The position numbers and the translations under genes were made by a program. A stretch of DNA of 64,000 nt from JAHEME01 sp034435035 (GTDB lineage Bacteria > Chloroflexota > Anaerolineae > Aggregatilineales > UBA3940). Position 1 is the first letter of the stretch. Every line of letters starts with the position of its first letter. Below are positions 1 through 8,433 of this stretch, piece after piece. Location: contig DAOTXW010000085.1 of NCBI GenBank assembly GCA_034435035.1, positions 1 to 64,000 on the forward strand, in the 5' to 3' direction. Under the pieces are notes generated by a model. It was not told the DNA's origin and ran no database searches. It saw only the letters and a list, made by a program, of their open reading frames with translations.

Positions 1-1051
1 CGCCAGGTTGGCCGGAAGCAGGTGGCGGCTCCTGCGGTGGGCGGGGCCGCTGAGGCTGAGGCGGTCGGGCAGACGCCTCTCCCGCCCTGCGCGCGCCGGG
101 CGGCTGATCGTCCGCTGGCCGGGCTGATTCCGCTCCGGGGGCGGCCCCGCGGTAGCGCGCCCCGCAGTCGCAGAGGCCTGTACCTTCGCGCGTGCAGCCC
201 TGCGCGGCGCGATCCTTGAGCGCCTGCAGCTGATCCAGCGGGATCAGCTGGTCGCGGTGCAGCTCGTAGCGGGTATCCTCGACGATCACGGTGGCCATAT
301 CCGCCAGCGGGTTGAGTGCGATCACCTTGCCGGGGCCGTGCGGAGTACCGATCATCTTGCCGATCTTGGGCAGATGCTTTTTGGCTTCCAGATACTGCTC
401 ATATTCGTATACCAGACAGCAGCGCAGCCGCCCACACATGCCAGTGATCTCGGACGGGTTGAGCGAGATGCCCTGCGCCTTGGCCATCTTGATCGAGATC
501 GGGCTGAACTCGGTCAGGTGGGTGGCGCAGCAGCGCGGCGCGCCGCAGGCCCCGTACTCGCCGAGCATCTTGGCCGCGTCGCGCGCCCCCACGCGCCGGA
601 TCTCAATGCGGGCGTGGAACTCGCGCTCCAGATGGCGGCGCAGCCGGTTGGTATTGAGCGGGTCCTCGGAAGTGAACAGGAAAACCAGCAGGCTGCCGTC
701 GTAGTTGTAATCGGCTTTGATCCACTTGGCGGCTGCCAGCTCCGGGTAGCGGCTGGCAGCCTCGCGGCAGATGATGAGCGCCTCCACTTCTTTGGCTTCA
801 TACAGCTTATTCATCATCATATCGCGGGCCGAGGCCGGGCCCTTGATCGGCTTGAGACCGGGGGCCTGCTGGGCGGCGCGCTCCGGATCCACGAAGGCAG
901 CGATCTGGCCCAGCTGGCGGCCACGCGCCGTCTCCACGATCACGTAGTCGCCGGTCTTGAGGGCGGGGAACGCACTGGCGTCGAAGTGGTACAGCTTACC
1001 GATGTGGGTAAAGCGCACCCCGGCCACGCGTTGGGCAGTGTGGACAGTCAT
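1..1051 (-). CDS. ricT: PSP1-domain protein RicT-like, 3' end beyond window
   Basis: The reading frame opens with ATG at 1051 and stays open to the left edge, giving 350 visible residues. It has the PSP1 (YaaT/RicT) signature: cysteines at about 169, 174-175, 206 and 211-212 in the contexts CGAPRCC and CGRLRCC, and a stretch around residues 190-205 (KAQGISLNPSEITGMCG) typical of the family. In Bacillus this protein belongs to the Y-complex, an Fe-S assembly that assists RNase Y. After residue 285 the protein becomes a Pro/Ala/Arg-rich low-complexity tail, which is common in high-GC members. A sigma70-like promoter lies just upstream. In many genomes this gene neighbours holB, but here holB is 11 kb away. 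The family call is firm; the Y-complex role is inferred. Confidence 0.9.
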   Translation of the reverse strand, partial: MTVHTAQRVAGVRFTHIGKLYHFDASAFPALKTGDYVIVETARGRQLGQIAAFVDPERAAQQAPGLKPIKGPASARDMMMNKLYEAKEVEALIICREAASRYPELAAAKWIKADYNYDGSLLVFLFTSEDPLNTNRLRRHLEREFHARIEIRRVGARDAAKMLGEYGACGAPRCCATHLTEFSPISIKMAKAQGISLNPSEITGMCGRLRCCLVYEYEQYLEAKKHLPKIGKMIGTPHGPGKVIALNPLADMATVIVEDTRYELHRDQLIPLDQLQALKDRAAQGCTREGTGLCDCGARYRGAAPGAESARPADDQPPGARRAGEASARPPQPQRPRPPQEPPPASGQPG

Positions 1052-1116
1052 GATCCCTCTCAGGACCGGGGAGCGGCTTGCCGCCCCCGGTGATAGCGGC
1101 CTTGTCAGCGGCTAAT

Positions 1117-1145
1117 AGTGTAGACAACGGTTTGAGAAATAGCAA
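1117..1145 (-). promoter_or_regulatory. Candidate sigma70-type promoter for ricT
   Basis: On the minus strand TTGCTA (plus 1140-1145) and TACACT (plus 1117-1122) are separated by exactly 17 bases. The predicted transcript would start near 1110, about 59 bases before the ricT ATG. Each hexamer matches the consensus at four of six positions. Confidence 0.5.
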
Positions 1146-1183
1146 CCCTGCCGGGGCCTGTCGTCGCGCAGGGCGGGCGCCCG

Positions 1184-1192
1184 TGTTAGAAT
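1184..1192 (+). promoter_or_regulatory. Extended -10 element for uvrD/pcrA
   Basis: TGTTAGAAT fits TGn plus a -10 hexamer (TAGAAT, 1187-1192). No -35 is visible at the right distance. Transcription would begin near 1199, giving a leader of about 44 bases to the GTG at 1243. Confidence 0.5.
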
Positions 1193-1242
1193 CGGCGCCT
1201 GCCGCCAGAGGCGCAGACACCACACCGGGTAGGGAGCCAACC

Positions 1243-3426
1243 GTGGATATTCTCGAGGGGCTGAACGACGCGCAGCGCCAGGCCGTCACCGCGCCAGATG
1301 GGCCGGTGCTGGTACTGGCCGGGCCGGGCAGCGGCAAGACGCGGGTGCTCACGCGCCGCGCCGCCTGGCTGGTTCAGGAGCGCGGTGTGCCGACATGGCG
1401 GCTGATGGCGGTTACCTTCACGAACAAGGCCGCACGCGAGATGCGCACCCGGCTGGAGCACCTGCTGGGCAGCGAACTCAAGGGCTTCACCCTGGGGACC
1501 TTCCACGCGATCTGCGCGCGCCTGCTGCGCCGCGAGGCAGGCGCAGGGCTGCTGCCGTTTTCGCCCGATTACGTGATCTATGACACCGCCGACCAGCGTG
1601 CCGTCATGAAGCAGGTGATCGTCGAGGCCCTCAACCTGGACGAGAAGCGCTACCCGCCCGACCGTGTGCTGGCCCGGGTCTCCGCGCTCAAGAACGACCT
1701 CATCGCCCCGGAGAGCTTCCGGCCCGAGTCCTACTACGACGAGATCGTGTCGCGAGCCTACGTTCGCTACCAGGAGCGGCTGGTCCTCGCTAACGCGGTG
1801 GATTTCGACGATCTGCTGATGCATGTGGTGACGCTGTTACGGGAGCGCCGTGAAGTGCTGCTGCGCTACCAGAACACCCTCGATCATGTGCTGGTGGATG
1901 AGTTCCAGGACACCAATGCGGCGCAGTATGCCCTGGTGCGGCTGCTGTCGGGTGGGCGCGATAACCTGTTCTGCGTGGGCGATGAGGATCAGTCGATCTA
2001 TCGCTGGCGCGGGGCCGACTACCGCAACGTGCAGCGCCTGCGCGCCGACTATCCCGGCCTGTATGTGGTGGTGCTGGAGCAGAACTACCGCTCCACTCAG
2101 GTGATCCTGGATGCCTCGCGGGCGGTCATCGACCGTAACACACAGCGCACGCCCAAGAAGTTGTTCACCGAGCAGGCAGGCGGCCCGGAGATCGTGCTGT
2201 ACGAGGCATTTGACGAGCGCGATGAGGCGCAGTTCGTCGTGGATACCATCGCCGGGCTGGTCGCTGCGCGGGAGGTAGAGCCCGGCGGCTGCGCGGTGAT
2301 GTACCGCACCAACGCGCAGTCTCGCGTGCTGGAAGATGTCTTTATACGGGCCGGCCTGCCATACAAGCTGGTCGGCGCGACGCGCTTCTACGGCCGCAAG
2401 GAGATCAAGGATGTGATCGCCTATCTGCGGCTGGTGCATAACCCGGATGATACGGTGAGCCTGCTGCGGGTGATCAACATGCCGCCGCGCGGCCTGGGCG
2501 ACAGGACGATCGCTGCCCTCCAGGCATGGGCGGAGAGCCAGGGGCTGTCTCCCGGCGCGGCGCTGGGCCGGCTGGCGGCTGCGCCGGAGATCGGCCCGTT
2601 CACCGGCAGGGCGCGCAGCGGGCTGGCCGGGTTTGCCGCACTGCTGGAAGGCTGGCGGGCGGCGCGTCAGAGCGTCCAGCTGGGCGGGCTGCTGCGCCAG
2701 GTCCTGGATGAGACCGGCTACCTTCAGTACCTTGACGATGGGACAGCGCAGGGGCAGGAGCGGGTGGAGAACCTCCGCGAGCTGCTCAATGTGGCCAGTG
2801 AGTATGAGGAGATTCCGCTGGAAACGTTCCTGGAAGAAGTGGCGCTGATCTCCGAGGTAGACGATCTGGCCGAAGGCGCCAATGCTCCCACCCTGCTGAC
2901 TCTGCACGCAGCCAAAGGGCTGGAGTTTGATGTGGTGTTCCTGATCGGCGTTGAGGAAGGGGTGCTGCCGCACTCGCGCTCGCTGGAGGATCCGGAGGAG
3001 ATGGCCGAGGAGCGCCGCCTGATGTATGTGGGCATGACCCGCGCCCGTCGGCGGCTGTTTGTGGTCTATGCCTATCGACGCAGCCAGTGGGGAGAGAGCA
3101 GCCTTAATCTCCCCTCGCGCTTTCTGGATGACATCCCCGCCAGCCTCACCTTGCGGGCCCGCGGCGCCAGTATCGGGATGGGCTACCGCCAGGCGACCAC
3201 CTGGGGCAGCCGGCCGCCGCGTGTGGACGGGCCGGGAGAGGGACGCTCTGCCGTCGGGGCGCGCTATCGCGCCGGGCAGCGGGTCGCTCACCCGCGTTTT
3301 GGCGAAGGGATCGTGATCGAAAGCCGCCCGCTGGGCAACGACGAAGAGGTCAGCGTGGTCTTTGAAGAATCGGGCCTGAAGCGGCTGATGGCCAGCTTCG
3401 CCAATATGGCGATCCTGGAAGGCTAG
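1243..3426 (+). CDS. pcrA: UvrD/PcrA family ATP-dependent 3'-5' DNA helicase
   Basis: This is a superfamily 1A helicase of 727 residues. The GTG start follows AGGGAG and places the Q-motif (LNDAQRQAV) about eight residues in, as in the family; the frame is open upstream to 1078 but that extension matches nothing. Walker A GPGSGKT is at residues 27-33, motif II reads DEFQD, motif III DEDQSIYRWRGA, motif V TLHAAKGLEFD, and motif VI VGMTRARR. The C-terminal tail carries a PcrA-type Tudor-like segment (VAHPRFGEGIVIE) that in PcrA contacts RNA polymerase. The expected role is unwinding in nucleotide excision repair and removal of replication obstacles. PcrA is preferred over Rep or UvrD because of the tail. 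Confidence 0.95.
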   Translation: MDILEGLNDAQRQAVTAPDGPVLVLAGPGSGKTRVLTRRAAWLVQERGVPTWRLMAVTFTNKAAREMRTRLEHLLGSELKGFTLGTFHAICARLLRREAGAGLLPFSPDYVIYDTADQRAVMKQVIVEALNLDEKRYPPDRVLARVSALKNDLIAPESFRPESYYDEIVSRAYVRYQERLVLANAVDFDDLLMHVVTLLRERREVLLRYQNTLDHVLVDEFQDTNAAQYALVRLLSGGRDNLFCVGDEDQSIYRWRGADYRNVQRLRADYPGLYVVVLEQNYRSTQVILDASRAVIDRNTQRTPKKLFTEQAGGPEIVLYEAFDERDEAQFVVDTIAGLVAAREVEPGGCAVMYRTNAQSRVLEDVFIRAGLPYKLVGATRFYGRKEIKDVIAYLRLVHNPDDTVSLLRVINMPPRGLGDRTIAALQAWAESQGLSPGAALGRLAAAPEIGPFTGRARSGLAGFAALLEGWRAARQSVQLGGLLRQVLDETGYLQYLDDGTAQGQERVENLRELLNVASEYEEIPLETFLEEVALISEVDDLAEGANAPTLLTLHAAKGLEFDVVFLIGVEEGVLPHSRSLEDPEEMAEERRLMYVGMTRARRRLFVVYAYRRSQWGESSLNLPSRFLDDIPASLTLRARGASIGMGYRQATTWGSRPPRVDGPGEGRSAVGARYRAGQRVAHPRFGEGIVIESRPLGNDEEVSVVFEESGLKRLMASFANMAILEG

Positions 3427-3453
3427 CGAGCGATTGGGCAGCCTCCGGGTGAC

Positions 3454-3481
3454 TTGCGGGTGATGGGCCCGGGAGTATAAT
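3454..3481 (+). promoter_or_regulatory. Candidate promoter of the dnaG-rpoD cluster
   Basis: A perfect TATAAT sits at 3476-3481. A weak TTGCGG at 3454-3459 lies 16 bases upstream of it. The transcript would begin near 3488, between the end of the helicase gene and the primase gene. Confidence 0.55.
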
Positions 3482-3514
3482 CGCATCACTGCCATCCGGG
3501 GTCTGGGGGATGGC

Positions 3515-5710
3515 GTGCCCCTGTTTCCGCCTGCACTCAACGATCCCGTCGTTACGCACAGGCTCAGCCGAATGGCATCGTACAAGTCGATGAGTGTCAC
3601 AGACGAAATCAAGTCCCGCATAGACATTGTGGAGCTGGTGGGACAGTACACCCAGCTGCGCAAGACGGGCCGTAACTATAAGGCGCTGTGCCCGTTCCAC
3701 CAGGAGCGGACGCCGTCTTTTGTCGTCTTCCCCGAATCGCAGAACTGGCGCTGCTTCGGCGCCTGCGGCGAGGGCGGGGACATCTTCTCGTTCGTGATGA
3801 AGAAGGAGGGGGTGGACTTCCCTGAGGCGCTCCGGATGCTGGCGCAGCGGGCCGGCGTGCAGCTGGAGGAACGCACGCCACAGCAGGCCCAATCGGCAGA
3901 GGCGCATCAGCGGCTGCGGAGCCTGCTGGCGGAGGCGGCCCGGTTCTTCCACGAGCAGCTGCTGGAGAGCCGCGGCGGACAGGCCGCCCGCCGCTATGTC
4001 GAACAGCGCGGGCTGCGCCAGGAGACGCTCAGGCGCTTCGAGATCGGCTATGCGCCGGAGGGCTGGGATGTGACCCTCAACGTGCTGCAGGAGCAGGGCT
4101 ACCGGCGTGACGAGCTGGTGCAGGCCGGCCTGGTGGTGGTGCGGGATGATGGCGGCGTCTATGACCGCTTCCGCGACCGGCTGGTGATCCCGATCCGCGA
4201 CAGCCGCGGGCACGTTGCCGGCTTCGGCGCGCGCGGGCTGGCCAAAGATGCCGTCCCCAAGTACATTAACTCTCCCCAGAGCGAGATGTTCGACAAAGGC
4301 GGGCTGCTGTTCGGGCTGGACCTGGCCCGCCGCTCGATCCGGGAGTCGGAGACGGCAGTCATTGTTGAAGGGTACATGGATGTGATCCAGGCCCATCAGG
4401 CCGGATACACCAACGTGGTCGCCCAGATGGGCACAGCGCTCACCGAGCCGCAGCTGCGCCTGCTGGCCCGCTACGCCACCCGCCTGATCCTGGCGCTGGA
4501 TCCCGACACGGCGGGGCAGATGGCGACCCAGCGCGGGCGCGAGGTGATGGAGCGCGTCTCCCGGTCGGCAGCCGAGCAGGTCACCGAGCAGGGGCAGTGG
4601 GACTTCGACGCGGCGGAACGCGATCACCATGCCAGGCTGACCACCGAGTTCGATGCGCAGGGCATGGTGCGCTACGAGGGGCGGCTGGGCTTCGACATCC
4701 GGGTGGCGGCCCTGCCCGAAGGGCGCGACCCCGATGATGTGATCCGTGAGACTCCTGAGCAGTGGCCCGTGATTGTGGGCGAAGCCCTGCCGGTCGTCGA
4801 GTATGTGATCCGGTCGGCGACCGCCGGGCTGGACCTTGACGATCCCAAAGTGAAGTCGCGGGTGGCGCAGCAGATCGTGCCGCTGATCGAGGATGTGGCG
4901 GACCCGGTAGAACGCAACCACTACCGGCAGCGGCTGGCGCGGCTGCTCAGGGTGGAGGAGCGGGCGCTCTTCTTGGAGCGGGCGCAGCCGGCGCGGCGAA
5001 GCGGCAGCCGGAACGCCCCTCCCGGCGGAGAGCCGCCTGCCGGGATCCTGGAGTTTGACCGGGCGGCGCTGGCTACGCCAACGCTGAGGCGCGAGGCGTT
5101 CTGCCTGGCCGCGCTGATCCAGTACCCGATGCTGATCTACCAGGCCAACCGGCTGCTGGCGCAGCACCTGGAGCCGGAGCAGCTGCTCGCGGCCAACCGG
5201 TCGCTGGCGTCGGTGCAGTCCTGGCCGACCCTGTATGCGCTGGCGGGCTACGTGACCGCCAGCGACTTCGCCCACCCGGAACACCGGGCTATTTACCTGG
5301 CCTGGGAGGAGGCGCTGTCTCACCCGGAGGTGGAGCCGGTCGAATATCTGCTGGAAGGGCTGGATGGCGTCTTGCGCGAGCGGGTAGAAGGGTGGCTGGC
5401 GCAGCCGCTGCATGCGCTGATGCGCGACGCGACTCCGCCGGATGCCGGCGTCACCGATGATCGGATCAGCGACGAGGCGATCCAGGGCCTGCTCGATCTG
5501 AGGCGGAAGCGGCTGGAGGAACATCTGCAGCAGCTGCATTACCTGATCGGCGATCTGGATGACGGCGGCAGCGTCTTGACAGTTCAGGAATATGGGGACA
5601 CTATCAGGGTTCTGACGGCGGCCCGGAATGCCATGGATCAGGCGCGGCGCCTCAAGGGGGCGCCTGCCGGTCAGGGCCGCGACAGCCGGGCGGCTCGCCT
5701 GCGGGCCTGA
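3515..5710 (+). CDS. dnaG: DNA primase
   Basis: DnaG makes RNA primers at the replication fork. The N-terminal CHC2 zinc ribbon is present (CPFH, then RCFGAC, so the second pair is C-x3-C instead of the usual C-x2-C). It is followed by the catalytic core with VVEGYMD-like (VIVEGYMDV) and a Toprim acidic motif that reads LDPDTAG where most primases have DGDxAG. About 45 extra residues follow the Toprim motif before the conserved ALPEGRDPDD. The C-terminal part (residues about 500-720) should be the DnaB-binding domain. Start choice is uncertain: GTG 3515 has GGGGGA 5 bases upstream, while ATG 3572 or ATG 3590 fits the family length better but lacks a ribosome site. It is followed 113 bases later by rpoD, the classic macromolecular-synthesis arrangement. 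Confidence 0.94.
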   Translation: MPLFPPALNDPVVTHRLSRMASYKSMSVTDEIKSRIDIVELVGQYTQLRKTGRNYKALCPFHQERTPSFVVFPESQNWRCFGACGEGGDIFSFVMKKEGVDFPEALRMLAQRAGVQLEERTPQQAQSAEAHQRLRSLLAEAARFFHEQLLESRGGQAARRYVEQRGLRQETLRRFEIGYAPEGWDVTLNVLQEQGYRRDELVQAGLVVVRDDGGVYDRFRDRLVIPIRDSRGHVAGFGARGLAKDAVPKYINSPQSEMFDKGGLLFGLDLARRSIRESETAVIVEGYMDVIQAHQAGYTNVVAQMGTALTEPQLRLLARYATRLILALDPDTAGQMATQRGREVMERVSRSAAEQVTEQGQWDFDAAERDHHARLTTEFDAQGMVRYEGRLGFDIRVAALPEGRDPDDVIRETPEQWPVIVGEALPVVEYVIRSATAGLDLDDPKVKSRVAQQIVPLIEDVADPVERNHYRQRLARLLRVEERALFLERAQPARRSGSRNAPPGGEPPAGILEFDRAALATPTLRREAFCLAALIQYPMLIYQANRLLAQHLEPEQLLAANRSLASVQSWPTLYALAGYVTASDFAHPEHRAIYLAWEEALSHPEVEPVEYLLEGLDGVLRERVEGWLAQPLHALMRDATPPDAGVTDDRISDEAIQGLLDLRRKRLEEHLQQLHYLIGDLDDGGSVLTVQEYGDTIRVLTAARNAMDQARRLKGAPAGQGRDSRAARLRA

Positions 5711-5823
5711 TCGGTGCAGCCGGTGATGATCGGTCGAGACGAGTGGAGCCACGTTCAGCTCGTTAGCCCAGCCGGACGGGTGCAGCCCTGGCTCCGGCGC
5801 GCTCAGCCGCGCCAGAGGAATTG

Positions 5824-7524
5824 ATGCGAGCATCTATGGCCAAGACCCAACCCGCCGACCCCTCGATGGATCCGATCCAGGCCCTGCTCGAAAAGGCCCG
5901 CCGTGAGAAGCGGCTGGACGAGTCGGAGATCGCGGCTGCCCTGGAGGAGCCAAACGGCCTGGAAGCCCGGGAGCTGTTCGATCAGCTGCAGCAGATGGGC
6001 GTTGAGATCATCCCGTCTGATGAGGCGGATGAGGAGCTGGAGATCGAGGCGGATCTCGAAGAAGACCTCGCCGGCGATCTGGAGCCTGACGAGGAAGATC
6101 TCGATATCCTGGAAGATGAGAACTTCGAGCATCTTCTACCGGGCCTGACCGAGCCGGAACTCTCCAACGATCCGGTGCGGATGTACCTCAAGGAGATCGG
6201 GCAGGTGCGGCTGCTGGACTCCGATCAGGAGATCTGGCTGTCGGCGCAGATCGCTGCCAAGCACAACGTGGACGAAGTCTACCAGCATCTGGCCCGCAGC
6301 CAGGAGGCGATTGATCCGGCTGAGGCCCTGCGGGTGCTGTATGACTGGTTGCAGGCTGCCTGGAGCGATGCCGTCCTGCTGGCCGGGGAGTTCTCCGTCG
6401 ATCCCCCCAACCTGGCCGAACTGCTTCTTGAGACCGACCGGATGCGCCACGCGCTCAACCGCCAGCTGCCCTCCTACCTGCACCGGTACCTGAATTTGCG
6501 TGAATGGGGGCGCGATGAGGAGTGGGCGCACGCGGCCCGCCGCCTGTTCACCGTGTTCCAGATACTCTATTTGATGCCGCCGCCGCTGCAAGCCCGCCTG
6601 CTGGAGTATGCCAGCGGCAATGGCCTGCCAGATGCCGATACCTTCGCTGGCTGGGTGGCCGGAATCGACACGCATGTGATCGAGGACAAGTTCGCGGAGG
6701 TCGATGTCTATGCTGAGGATGCCAGCCGGGCGCTGACTCACGCCAACCTGCGGCTGGTGGTGAGCGTGGCCAAGAAGTACATGGGGCGTGGCATCAACTT
6801 TCTCGATCTGATCCAGGAAGGCAACATCGGCCTGCTGCGCGCGGTGGAAAAGTTCGACCACACCAAAGGCTTCAAGTTCAGCACGTATGCCACCTGGTGG
6901 ATCCGCCAGGCGATCAGCCGCGCGATCGCGGACCAATCGCGCACGATCCGCATCCCGGTACATATGGTCGAGACGATCAACCGGCTGATGCGCATCCAGC
7001 GCCAGCTCACCCAGGAGCTGGGGCGCGACCCGACCGCCGAGGAGATCGCAGTGGAGATGGATCTGCTGGAAGGCGACGACGCCGAGGAGATCCGGGAAGC
7101 GCTGCGCAGTGGGCAGCGGCTCGATCCGAACCTGAACCGTAAGCTGCGGCGGGCCGCCGCCAAGGTGCGCCGCATCCTGCGCATCTCCCAGGATCCGATG
7201 TCGCTGGATATGCCTGTCGGGCAGGAGGACTCCAGCCTGTTGGGCGACTTCATCGAGGATGACAAGATACCCGGCCCCGTAGAGAAGGCGGACGGGGAGC
7301 TGCTCAAGGAGCAGGTTCAGGGCGTGCTGTCTGTGCTCAGCGACCGTGAACGTGAGGTGCTGGAGATGCGGTTCGGGTTGAAGGACGGGCAGGATCATAC
7401 GCTGGAGGAGGTCGGGCGGCATTTCGGCGTCACCCGTGAGCGCATCCGGCAGATCGAAGCCAAAGCGCTGCGCAAGCTGCGCCACCCGACGCGCAGCCGG
7501 CAGCTTCGCGACTACCTGAACTGA
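5824..7524 (+). CDS. rpoD: Housekeeping RNA polymerase sigma factor (sigma70/SigA)
   Basis: The protein has 566 residues. It contains an acidic region 1.1-like N-terminus, region 1.2 (NDPVRMYLKEIGQ), a non-conserved region of roughly 130 residues, then regions 2.1-2.4 (NLRLVVSVAKKYMGRG, DLIQEGNIGLLRAVEKF, TYATWWIRQAI), region 3, and region 4.2 with its helix-turn-helix (TLEEVGRHFGVTRERIRQIE). ATG 5824 is chosen because AGAGGA ends five bases before it; the TTG immediately upstream and an ATG at 5836 are alternatives. Region 2.4 should recognise the -10 element, relevant to the many extended -10 sites in this window. Gene order dnaG-rpoD supports the housekeeping role. Confidence 0.96.
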   Translation: MRASMAKTQPADPSMDPIQALLEKARREKRLDESEIAAALEEPNGLEARELFDQLQQMGVEIIPSDEADEELEIEADLEEDLAGDLEPDEEDLDILEDENFEHLLPGLTEPELSNDPVRMYLKEIGQVRLLDSDQEIWLSAQIAAKHNVDEVYQHLARSQEAIDPAEALRVLYDWLQAAWSDAVLLAGEFSVDPPNLAELLLETDRMRHALNRQLPSYLHRYLNLREWGRDEEWAHAARRLFTVFQILYLMPPPLQARLLEYASGNGLPDADTFAGWVAGIDTHVIEDKFAEVDVYAEDASRALTHANLRLVVSVAKKYMGRGINFLDLIQEGNIGLLRAVEKFDHTKGFKFSTYATWWIRQAISRAIADQSRTIRIPVHMVETINRLMRIQRQLTQELGRDPTAEEIAVEMDLLEGDDAEEIREALRSGQRLDPNLNRKLRRAAAKVRRILRISQDPMSLDMPVGQEDSSLLGDFIEDDKIPGPVEKADGELLKEQVQGVLSVLSDREREVLEMRFGLKDGQDHTLEEVGRHFGVTRERIRQIEAKALRKLRHPTRSRQLRDYLN

Positions 7525-7533
7525 CCTGGGCTG

Positions 7534-8433
7534 ATGCGTCATCAGGCTGATCCCCTGTCTGGCCGCCGGGGAGTCCTGGCCGGCATCATCATAGTGGGAG
7601 CTGCCATCGCCGCGCTGGCAGCCGGGGCGGCGGGGCTGCTCCGGCTGCGGGAGACACTTCCACCGGATACGGCTGCTGCGCCCGTCCCGCCGCCGATCCC
7701 CACCCGCCTGCCGCTGACGGCGACCCTCCCTCCGGCGACCGCAGCCCTCGCCGAATCCGCTGGCTCGCCGGAGCCGACCGGGGCGCCGCTGCCCACTGCC
7801 ACCCTGATCCCCTCCGCCACGCCAGCCGGCCCGACGGCCACCTTCATCCCTGAGGAGGAACCCACTGAGCTGCCCCCGGCTGTGGTGGCACAGCAGAGCA
7901 GCCAGACCAGCGGCGTGACCGATCCGGTTGATCTGCCGCCCGGCCTCTACCGCGTGTTCTTTCAGACCGACGCAGCGGCCAGCGTGGTGACTCCCGTGGT
8001 GCTGGAGGGCGACTGTGGCGCCTACACCCTGTTCGAGACCGAAGGCCCCTTCGCGGGGAGCGCCACCTACCGGTCAACCGGCTGCCGCGTGCAGTTTGCG
8101 ATCAGCGGCGGGGGAAGCTGGCAGCTGGTGGTGGAGACGGCCACCCGGGCCGGGGCGCTCAGCCCTCCTGCCGGCTTCAGCGGCGACGGCCCCACTGCCA
8201 CGGATCGGGTGCAATTGCCTGAAGGCGAATATCGGCTAATATTAGAGACTGAGAGTCCCTTCAGCATGGTGACGCCGATTGTCGTGCGAGGTCCATGTCT
8301 GGAACGTCCGGTGATCCTGGCCAGCGCGCCCGGGCGCTATCAGGCCATCTACCGGTCGCTTGGCTGTGAGATCGTGTTTGAGATCAGCAGCGTGACGGCC
8401 TACTGGGAGCTGATCGTTGAGCCTGCGCAATAG
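7534..8433 (+). CDS. Membrane-anchored protein with two repeated domains, function unknown
   Basis: This 299-residue protein starts nine bases after rpoD and may be co-transcribed. A hydrophobic segment at residues 13-33 (signal anchor) is followed by a Pro/Thr/Ala-rich linker to about residue 125. Then come two copies of a module of about 75 residues. Each begins D-x-V-x-L-P-x-G-x-Y-R, contains a S-x-V-T-P-[VI]-V strand, two cysteines (G-D-C or G-P-C, and TGC or LGC), a YRS motif, and ends W-x-L-x-V-E. The paired cysteines suggest one disulfide per module outside the cytoplasm. The internal duplication is visible directly; I do not recognise the family. The next gene overlaps its end by 17 bases. 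Confidence 0.85.
   Translation: MRHQADPLSGRRGVLAGIIIVGAAIAALAAGAAGLLRLRETLPPDTAAAPVPPPIPTRLPLTATLPPATAALAESAGSPEPTGAPLPTATLIPSATPAGPTATFIPEEEPTELPPAVVAQQSSQTSGVTDPVDLPPGLYRVFFQTDAAASVVTPVVLEGDCGAYTLFETEGPFAGSATYRSTGCRVQFAISGGGSWQLVVETATRAGALSPPAGFSGDGPTATDRVQLPEGEYRLILETESPFSMVTPIVVRGPCLERPVILASAPGRYQAIYRSLGCEIVFEISSVTAYWELIVEPAQ

Noticed and set aside
1837..3663. 608-codon minus-strand frame opposite the helicase gene
   Set aside because: Antisense shadow: the plus-strand protein has all helicase motifs, and the minus frame has no conserved sequence.
3350..5833. 827-codon open frame on the minus strand opposite dnaG
   Set aside because: It mirrors the dnaG frame in high-GC DNA, has no recognisable domains and is Pro/Arg/Gln-rich; the sense strand encodes a clear primase.
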